A program made the translations under genes and the position numbers. DNA of 64,000 bases from Viscum album (Eukaryota; Streptophyta; Magnoliopsida; Santalales; Viscaceae), in NCBI GenBank assembly GCA_963277665.1, contig OY728142.1, forward strand, positions 9,686,001 to 9,750,000. Reading direction: 5' to 3'. Each line of letters begins with the position of its first letter. Position 1 is the stretch's first letter. The notes beneath the pieces were generated by a model, which saw only the letters and a list, made by a program, of their open reading frames with translations, ran no database searches and was not told where the DNA came from. Shown piece after piece: positions 54,701 through 64,000 of the stretch.

Positions 54701-56983
54701 TTTAAAATTAGACTTCCACCCATCACTCTTTGGGAGGTATGTTATCAATGAACTTTGGAACCACAATGATGGGAGGAAGTATAGTTTGAAGGAAGGATTC
54801 CAATCCATAATCAATAGATGGAATAAAATGAAGCATCTAAGGATTAAAGTGTCCTCAGAACATAAAATAATGTAACCACTCAAAAAGTCTCCTCAATTGA
54901 AGAGTAGTTAGAATATCTCCACTATAATGATCTTGAAGAAATTTATCTTACCCCACCTATATTATAAATCATTCTTATCTACACTTGGATTTATTTCCTT
55001 CCAATTCTGGATATTTTCTTAATCCACCATAATAACCTTCCAATAACATACATACCTTTAAAGTGTTAATTTTTTAACAAATTCTCAGTATTGATCTAGA
55101 ATTTTTTTACTCTTATAAATGAAATGAATCTATTCAATGTAATACTAAATTTATTATTATGAAATATTAATATAAAATATTTGAGGAACCATATATACTT
55201 CATGTCATTTAAAAATATACCACATTTATTGATGTAAATCTATATTTACCTCTAGTTATTTCTTAATTTGTGACTAATAATGATATTATTAGTTGTAAAA
55301 TATAATATTGGGGAGATTGAAACATGAAACAAAGTATTATATCCATTAAAGGGATTATATTATCTATCAATCATATAAATATTCTTGAGGACCCTCGATC
55401 ATCGAAGAAGTGATAACGCCTTAACCTATTGATAAATAGTGATCACACTAGAAGTGAGGTTTGACTATAGAATTAAAAAAAGTGTTAATTATAATATGGG
55501 GATCATATCTCTTTATAGGGTCTCAAAATTTAATAAAAAGTTCCTTGATCATTGACTTTCATCTCACAGAAACTAATTATTATATCATGTCAGGGTACTT
55601 CATTCATTGAGCATTTTAATAAATTATTCAACCCATATATGATACCCTTTATGAATTATAATTGATACTAATACAGTTAGAATATGTATCCAAATTCATT
55701 CATACAATTTCATATATTTACATTCCCACAAAAATATACGTCGGCCATATGTCATAGTCTGTGATAAAATTTTATATAAGCATAAATTTTCATATATGAT
55801 TCAAGAATATCAGTAAATAAGATATATTTGTTTTGTGAATTTTCGACCTAGATACCAAATTACATGACTTATAAAATATAAATATCCACACCACCATAAG
55901 TATATTTTAATCATTTTTTTCTCTATATTATCACCCACCATGTCTAAGGAATTCTCAAAATATTTCTTTATCCTGTGAATTAATTATCTATTTATTTTGA
56001 TTAGTAAATCTATTAATATATCACATCACATAGTTTTATTGATCAATTATCCAACCATAGAAAAGTAACATACATTTGGGAAATACACTCTTTATCTGAT
56101 TTTCTGTATTTCTAAGTCCATTTACCCAACGATTTCTAAACGATATCTAATATAGTAAATTTTAAAAGAAATTATTGAGCATACAATTCTCACCAAAGAA
56201 ATTCCCCATAACCCTTTATAATCCCTGGATAATGGTTAATAATAATTATTATTTAATTAAAAAACTCTCATAGTGCGCATCACTAAAATATATTTTGTAC
56301 GTGACAACATAATTCTATATTTACTTCAATTCAATAAAAATTATTCATCAAAATCATAAATCCTAAAACCCATTTCGTGGTTTAACAATTTACATGTATA
56401 AAAAACCTAAAAAACATGTTTTAAGGATATCTACATTTACATTTGTCTTTATATGTTCATACCCCATAAATGAGGGCCACGATGTGGTATCCTAATACTT
56501 AAAAACCCTCATAATTAATCGCATAAAATCTATAATCTAGTATATAAGATGATTTCAATTTTAGAAACTATCTATATTTCAAAACCCAATATTATTTTAA
56601 TGAAGAGAAAACTTAGGGGCATGATAGGTCTCCTTGATAATGTTTAGATGAGATTAAACCATTTTTGTGTCTCTTAATGGACAAATAGGATAAACACTCA
56701 AATACATATGAAGCAAGAAAAATGCGGAAATATAACCACACGTGGTGTATTTCAGTAGCAATGAGAATAGATGTAGGGTTCCTCATGTTTAAGAACATCA
56801 CAATATTTAAAAATGTGGAACCCAACACATCAAACAACGATATAGGAAGAGTAGAAAATAAAATATAATGGATTTTAACCTTAATTAATATGAGGAAACT
56901 AAGAGAAGTCACTCTGGAAGAAAATGAGTTCCACTAGAGTATGAGAATCATGAGTGACTGGGTTGTGGTTAGGGTTTTTTTAA
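51768..56983. other. Interior of the CACTA-bounded interval, no recognised transposase
   Basis: This part would hold a transposase if the interval were one autonomous element. I looked for the TNP2 core and for DUF4216/DUF4218-like stretches on both strands and found nothing I could defend. A minus-strand fragment near 53,500-53,600 is moderately acidic (NIDELEHEDTS) and may be a relic. A run of eight G lies near 53,072. ORFs at 53,203, 53,460, 54,680 and 56,613 (62-99 codons) are unrecognised. Confidence 0.35.
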
Positions 56984-58316
56984 ATAGATCAGGGACACTT
57001 TTAACAGTGCATTCTGAAAAGTTTTTAAAGAGTTCCATTATACATATGCTAAATTTATAAGCATTGATAAAATGAATATTTATCAATAAATTTTTAGAGC
57101 TGATAATTCCGTATTGTTATCAGTTCTAAAAATGCACAAGAAAAAGGCATATTTATCGGTGCTAACATTTTTGCGCTGATAAATGTTTTATAATTATAAT
57201 TATTTAGATAACATTATTATAATTTTTTAATTATTTAAATAATTTTATTATTATTTTATAATTATTAAACTAAATTTATTTTAATTTTATAATTATTTTA
57301 TTATATATAATTATTTATTTATAATTGTAGAAATTATTATTTTAGAAATAATTATTATTTATTTATAATAATTATAAATATATTAAATACACATTTATAG
57401 ATTTTTTTCTTTATAATTATGTATTTAAAAATATATTTTTAACATTTTTTATGGATATACAATCATAAATACGTGAATATTAAAAACGAGTGAAATCAAA
57501 AAATTCAAAATGTGTACATGTTAAAAATACTGAAAATGTGTAATTTATGTAAATTGAATAAATTTTTTTAAAATATATGGATATATATATATATATTGAA
57601 TTGCATGGATACACATTCAAAATACTAAATCATAGTAAATAAATATAAATATTTTAACAATAGAAATGATAAATTTCAAAATAAATTAAAAAAACATTAA
57701 AAATGAATACTCTAACTATGCTATTAAAAAATTGACCAATGATAATCATAATATATATTAAATGAATCATGATATAATGAAATTATAAAATTTATAAAAA
57801 TTTGAATAAATTACAAAAATATTAGGTGTATGTGTTTCGATATATTTCATAAATATATTAGTGTGTGATTTTGTGTATACAAATGCATTAACATATATAT
57901 GTGTGTGTATGTTTGTGTGTGAAATAAATTCAACATACTATGTTTCATATAGGTTAAAATGAAAAATCAAACAAAATTAAAAATGAATAAGTCATGAATA
58001 TGTTTTTAATGATCCTTATATATAATATTATACTTACTCATTTAATATATCAATATTTTATAAATACTATTTATTAATATATATAACATATATATGCATA
58101 TTATATTTATTCATTGTTATCAATAATTATTTAATTCATAAATTTTTTAATATTTTTCTTAATATACTCATTATATTTTTATAAATTTAATATTTTATTT
58201 TACGTTGAACCATTATCATCATTAAAAATAAATTGCTGATATATATGAACTTTATCGCTGAATTTTTCTAGTGCTAATAAATGGAAGCACTGCTACTGCC
58301 ATGCTTTTTAGTAGTG
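56984..58316. repeat. Right CACTA end region; possible second 1.3-kb non-autonomous copy
   Basis: ACACTTTTAACAGTG at 56,995-57,009 matches ACACCTTTAACAGTG of the left end (49,347-49,361) in the same orientation, so a second left end may begin about 11 bp before it, although those first bases are not conserved. Subterminal motifs follow (for example 57,140 TTATCAGTTCT, 57,173 GCGCTGATAAA) and recur just before the right terminus at 58,233-58,281. Between them lie an almost pure A+T stretch (57,190-57,420), a TA run near 57,580 and a TG-rich run at 57,891-57,922. Confidence 0.5.
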
Positions 58317-61300
58317 GTTGTTTCCTTTTATTTAAGAATCACTCCCTCGTTAAGGGATTAATTTATTCATGGATTTCTGTTGGATGAGACCAAAATGTCT
58401 CAAAGCCACTTTGGAGGCATACGAAGAGGGATATGGGTAGATCATGGGTAACAAGATGAATTTATGAAGTGATTTTCAATGGGGTGGGAAAGGATATTTA
58501 TAATTATAGAGGAGGGGCATTTGGGGATAAAATAATGATTATAATGTAATTTAAAGAATACAACATTAAATAATGTTCTTCTTTTAGGATTTAAATAGTT
58601 TTTAATTAATATATATATATATATATATTCTTGTGAATTTTAAATGCTTAAAACACCATATTTTATTATTTATATAAAAAAATTACAAAAAATATTCAAA
58701 ATAGTTTTAAATGGAATAAATAATAATTTTAGACATTGAAAAATACTTTTTATATATTCAAATTCAATTTAATTTTTTTAAATAAATTATTTATCCAATA
58801 AAACATAATTTTTGTCAATAAAACCATTTTATTATTCATTTTTTCATTATTAAATCAATATTTTGTCATATAATCTAACATATTTGAAAGATTGAACTTT
58901 TTATTATTAACTAAAATAATGCGTATTTCAAAAAAAACCCATTTATAAAGAAACATACTAAAAAATATTTCTTCCCTAATTGATTAATTTTTACTCCAAA
59001 ATTAGAATTCATATTAATTAATTAGTTTTTGAAATTATTTTCTGTATTATTTATTTATTACCATAAAAAATATTTTTTTCACAAAATAATTTATAACCCA
59101 CATTATTAAAAATGTACACATATACTTTCTTTGAGTTACCTAATTTGATTATTTATTTTTTGTTGTTATATTATTTAAATTTACTTATTTTAATCATGTT
59201 AAATATTACTTAATTTCATTTTATTATTCTAATATTCATGTTACTATATTTGTATTTAGGTTATTATTATAATAACTATGCTACAATTTCTGTTTTCATG
59301 TAACACTTATACTTCATATAAATAATTTTTATTTCCATCATTATTCATTCACTTAATTTTCATTCAATGACCTATATACATCATTTAAAAAATACCAATC
59401 TCATTTATAATATTTTTTTTTATTTTTACAATGTTTTGTTCATCATTAATATTTCAAAGAGACTGTAACCCGTTTTGTTTTTAAAATTCATTCTTGTTAT
59501 TTACGTTTTTTGTTTTTTACTTATACTTATACTAATTTTATGAAATATATTTATCATTATTGTGTATTTTTATATATATAGGAAATAATATTTATTTTTA
59601 GTTTTTATTTTTTTAGTTTAAAATTTAATTTATAGCTTACACTACAAGTCATAAAGAATATATATGTTGTGTTATAAAACAAAATTTTTATTGTAACAGA
59701 TCAACATGAGTTATCTAGACAAGCCACCTGAGCTAACCCATTATGGCGGTGAGGTGCAATAAGATAAAGTAAAAAACTCTCATATAAACCAAAAAACAAA
59801 ATATATATTAAAAATAGGAAGAAAGAGATAAATATAAGATCCATACTATCAAATACAAAATAGATAACAAAAAAAGTACGAATAAAAAGAAAATATCCTC
59901 CATATAACCAATAGTCACCACAAAACTAACCCGAACTAAAGTCAGTGACAAAAAGAGAAGCCAACATGGTACCATATTCCCTTCCCATTATAACAATCTT
60001 CAAATTTAACAACTATATACACTCAATGGAAAATGTGGGGTGTGATAAAAAAATCCATGTAGGATACAACCACAGTTCTTATATGTGGTTTAGTAATAAG
60101 AATGAAATGTTTTTACCTATTATAACAAAACAGTTTTTCAAATCATTTTCATAAATCCAAACATATTTTGAAATCATTTTACTTTGGGTTTAGTAAAATA
60201 CTTAAATATTTAAAAATCCATAAATATTAAAACTAGATGTGATAGAACATTAAATTATATAAATAAACCAGATGTTAACCAAATAAACACATATCCATGA
60301 AATTAACATCCTTTGAATCCATATGTTACAACATCATATAAAAACATGTGAGAAACTATCTGTGACAAAATCCATAATGTGATAAAAAATAAAAAGTGAA
60401 AAGGAACTTGGTATTGGGATCTATCCTATGGTACTACTCACTATATATATTGGATAATAATTAGTCATGTCTTTTTACCAACCAATATCAACTACTCCGA
60501 CAGTCTATCGATATTCCAAAGTTACCCATGATGGTTCCATAAAAACTTGGTCCACCTAAGTCCCTTTCCTAACACACCCAATTTACCCAATGTTCTATGT
60601 TTATTAAAATTCATTTCAAAACCATTATCAGTATTCACAAACCATTTTACAAACCAAGACATTCCACTTCACTATTTTAAAACATATTTTTATATTAAAA
60701 TCCCATATTCAATCATCTGAAAAAATGGTTGGTGAATAAAAAACAATTTTTAAATAAAACCCCTTTAAAATCTTTTAGATGTTCAAAAAATCCATTCAAA
60801 CAAAAAAATATTTTCAATAAATTAATAACCGGAATTTATTTTAAAATAATAACAATAAATTCATAGAATTAACTCAATATATAGAAACAACTACTTAAAA
60901 AATGATGGAACCTTATCCGCTTTCAAAAAAAATTATTGTGAAACCATATACAAGACTTTATATGGAATGGAATGAAGTTAAACTATAAGTCTCAATAAAA
61001 ATAATAATTTTTCAAAAATTTGAATGACATCCACATCCATCACAGCTACAGTGACCAAAGGGAAAGAATAAACAAAAATATTCTTACCTAGAGAGATGAA
61101 ACTAACCCACAACAGGGACCAATCATAAAATGAATGATCCGAATGGTGTGGATATCCCAAAATTTATTCAGAATTTCATAGGGGTTATAAAAGAAGGTTT
61201 GTGGACTAAATACAATAACATTCAGGTGGGTAATGCATTAAAAAAAATTTACTCAAGAATTAAACATTGTCAAGTACTTTACATAGCGTTATATCTCATG

Positions 61301-64000
61301 AATTAAAAAGATGTTAAAAATCACATTGCCTCTGATAAAAAACCATAATTAAACCATTACATGATGTGAACCGAATTCAAATCATGAAAAAAATGTAACA
61401 CCCTACATTAGATTAACAAAATATGTCTGATGACCAATATATGGTTTGTGATCTCATTACACGATGTGTAAACACCATTAAGGCAATGCTTAATGTTGAT
61501 TCTCTAAAAACACCCAATCAGAAATGAAACCCGTGAAAAGGAAAGATAATACATGATGGAAGGATACCTGGTGATATAGTTATAAGGGAAAATTTTATAT
61601 ATAAACTTTTTCTCATTCCAAAATACAAATACATTGTATTATAATTTTTTGACCAAAATTCTATTTTATTCAAAAATTGTTTGAATTTTACTTTTTCAAA
61701 ATTCAAAAGTTATTATTAATATTTTTTAATGAAATTTTAATATATATATATATATATCAATGGGAATTTTAGTATTTGAAAAACATTAAATAAAAATAGT
61801 TTCATCATATTGAAAATTATTTGTAATAGATAAATTATTATTCAAAGGACTGGATTACATTCCTTCTATTCATCTTTATATGATTTTCATTCATTACATA
61901 ATATTTGGCTAATTAGGAACCAGAATGAGAGAAAAGAAAAAATCCCCATATACAAGATCCCAACCTAAAAAAACTTTTCCATAAATCCAAAAAAAATACA
62001 TCGAAGTATGTTTGGCATCAATGATCCATAGAGCCTTATATTAGTGGATAGACTAAGGAACAATGTGATAATCAAGAATAACTAGGGGAATAACTCAATA
62101 AAAATTCATTTTTAGTACCCATGTAACACCATCTAAAAATACTCATAGTACCTGTATTCAAATCATCATACTCCATTGACAATAAACACCATAGGTTCAC
62201 TAGCACCCACAGTGGCTATCTTGAACAGTTGTCATCCGAACATCCCAACATCACCAATGTATCCAAAATCACAAACATCACTATAAAATTATCCAAAATC
62301 ACTATCACCATCAGTAATATAAATAGAAACCTCCCAAAAACTATGAACTATCAAAAAATTGTATGTCCCTACACATTCTTGTTAGTCTAATGACAAAATA
62401 TATTAACAAAAACTATATAAAAGGGAGGCACTTTGCTATCACCTCACCATGTCCACTAGATGAAATAAGCCCAAAAAACTGAATAAAATTCCTAAAATCA
62501 TGATAGAATAAATATTCCAAAGATAAGTTCACCATTGAACCAAGGATAGCATCAACGAGATACCAATGAACTATTGGATAAATCACCAGGAGAGGAAAAT
62601 ACTATCACCACTATATGAGGAGGATAAATTATAATTTTCTCTCTTGGAAAGATAAGTTTTCATATTTAATAATAATCCAAAGGAACCTCCACCCAATACT
62701 TAATCATTAAAGGAGATAACACACGATCTTCATCTATATGATATAAATTGTTGGGAATGAATTAACTATAATAAACATCAACCATAAATATAGAGAAAAA
62801 ATTATATAAGTGTAGAATCATCCATAATTTTATCCATTATAGATAGATTAATGAGTCATGTGCCACTCATCTCATGGTCAAGATACAAAAATTAAGGATA
62901 TTGATAATGAAGTAGTGTAAGAACATGTTATTAAAAAATGACACAAAAAATTAACTCAAACGTGAACTCAGGGGATAAAAAAATTAAAATGAAAAAAATC
63001 AACATTTAATACGCTAGTTATTTCATTAGAAACCCCTCAAATAATCCATACATGCCACCATTCTCCAACACCAAACCAAATTCCTTTGATTCCCTACAAC
63101 ACAATATTCATCCCAATAGACCTCTCATATTGGTCAAGACCTCATCCCTTATAAAGAAAAACAATAACAAACATCCACTTAGATATTTGATTTATCGATA
63201 CATAGAAGTATAGAGATGACCAAAAGGGGGAAGTAATATAAAAACAGTTTCCCATATTCAATCCCTAAAATATTTAAATAGATAAAAATAGAATGTAAAT
63301 AGTAGAAGACGTGAAAAATGTTTGAGTAGTATCAAAATAGAATATATAAGATCACCAAGAATCAAAAAATGGGGTAGGTGATGCTAAAAAGAAAGGGACT
63401 AATGTGAACCAAGATGTAATACCATAAAAACAGAGAGGATATCATATATAACTTTTATAAAGTGATCAAATAAAAACCAAATAAAATAAGATGATAAAAT
63501 TCATAGGAGTGAGGTAACCCAAATAAATACTTTGGGTGTTCATAATATAGAGGGAAGTATGAAACGAGAGAGGAGTAGAATAATGAATTTACATTGGTGG
63601 GCATTGACTTCTACCAATACCTTACCACATTATAATCATTCATCCCATTATATATTTCATTTTAATTCAAAAAATATATTTCATAACTTATGTTATTTTT
63701 CAGTAATTTTTTTTTCTTATTGGTGAGAAATTTTTTGGATAATCAGAATATAAAAAAATTTATCTCATATTTATAATAACTATTTATATTAATTATTTAC
63801 TCTTATTCAGAATTTTCCTTCTCCAAAATGAACATACATTCTCCCATCCACTGTAACCCCCTATTCTTGTGGTTCTCTCATGACATCCTATAATCTCTAT
63901 CATCCACTCTCATCATTTTTAGGAGTTTTTGAAGTGTGTTTCATTCATTTTATCTTTGAAATTTTCTGCTAAATATTACTGTTTACACTTCCATCAATGT
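58317..64000. other. AT-rich DNA with possible LTR edges, no recognisable gene
   Basis: A TA microsatellite lies at 58,609-58,629 and another at 61,739-61,757. TGTAACACCC at 61,394 and TGTAACACC at 62,119 have the form of a plant LTR start on the plus strand. A GC-richer strip at 59,690-59,760 and 60,400-60,620 is reminiscent of LTR sequence, but no primer binding site, partner LTR or polyprotein was found. The A/C-rich composition of 62,100-63,200 could reflect former coding on the minus strand; the translations were not recognised. Confidence 0.35.

Larger units (their letters stand above)
49336..58316. mobile_element. CACTA-type DNA transposon (or two small copies of one family)
   Basis: The left end reads CACTACAAAAAA and the right end, reverse complemented, CACTACTAAAAA. 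The 19-mer TTTATTAGCACTAGAAAAA occurs 38 bp in from the left end and, inverted, 35 bp in from the right end. Short motifs of the type TTATCAGYRCTTTTA are scattered in both orientations within both end regions, the subterminal pattern typical of CACTA (En/Spm) elements. Two possible internal ends, near 49,844 and 56,984, mean the interval could instead be two non-autonomous copies with other DNA between them. The bases outside the termini (AAC and GTT) are not a direct duplication. No transposase was recognised. Confidence 0.6.

Noticed and set aside
59690..59760. GC-richer strip considered as a tRNA gene
   Set aside because: It has no A box, B box or cloverleaf pairing.

Overview
The window looks like repeat-filled nuclear DNA of a flowering plant. 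It is very AT-rich (about a quarter G+C in the lines I counted). I find no intact host gene, rRNA, tRNA or CRISPR array. What can be recognised is transposon-derived: two decayed Ty3/gypsy chromovirus-type retrotransposons in opposite orientations, a CACTA-type DNA transposon (or two small copies of one family), a third LTR fragment, and two tandem repeat blocks. Both gypsy elements were assigned from translated relics of gag, protease, reverse transcriptase, RNase H, integrase and, in one, chromodomain, and from primer binding sites matching plant initiator tRNA-Met. Very AT-rich, repeat-swollen nuclear DNA is known from some parasitic plants such as Rafflesiaceae, but the species cannot be fixed from this sequence.

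Layout. 1-11,600: AT-rich DNA with no recognisable gene. 11,700-12,601: the U3 part of an LTR on the minus strand, followed by a polypurine-tract-like sequence. 12,620-16,075: nothing recognisable. 16,076-27,467: a complete but dead Tekay/Del-like element on the plus strand (3.19 kb LTR, PBS, gag, protease, RT, RNase H, integrase, chromodomain, 3.20 kb LTR), flanked by a near-matching 5-bp target duplication. 27,468-34,780: nothing recognisable. 34,790-35,340: three diverged copies of a 189-bp repeat. 36,200-43,498: a minus-strand gypsy element with 5' LTR, PBS, gag, protease, RT, RNase H and half an integrase, stopping abruptly near 36,200. 43,499-49,335: nothing recognisable. 49,336-58,316: a region bounded by CACTA-type termini with dense subterminal motifs, containing a ~180-bp tandem array with three-monomer (~540 bp) higher-order organisation. 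58,317-64,000: AT-rich DNA with two possible LTR starts.

How the parts relate. No gene here is expected to make a functional product: every polyprotein relic is cut by many stops, and the two LTRs of the Tekay-like element are only about 75-80% alike by eye, so the insertions are old. The minus-strand LTR fragment at 11.7-12.6 kb belongs to the same family as the LTR at 40.9-43.5 kb, and it is followed by a polypurine-tract-like sequence. The two may be the ends of one element split by later insertions, among them the Tekay-like one. The most unusual structures are the higher-order tandem array inside the CACTA-bounded interval and the 189-bp repeat block.
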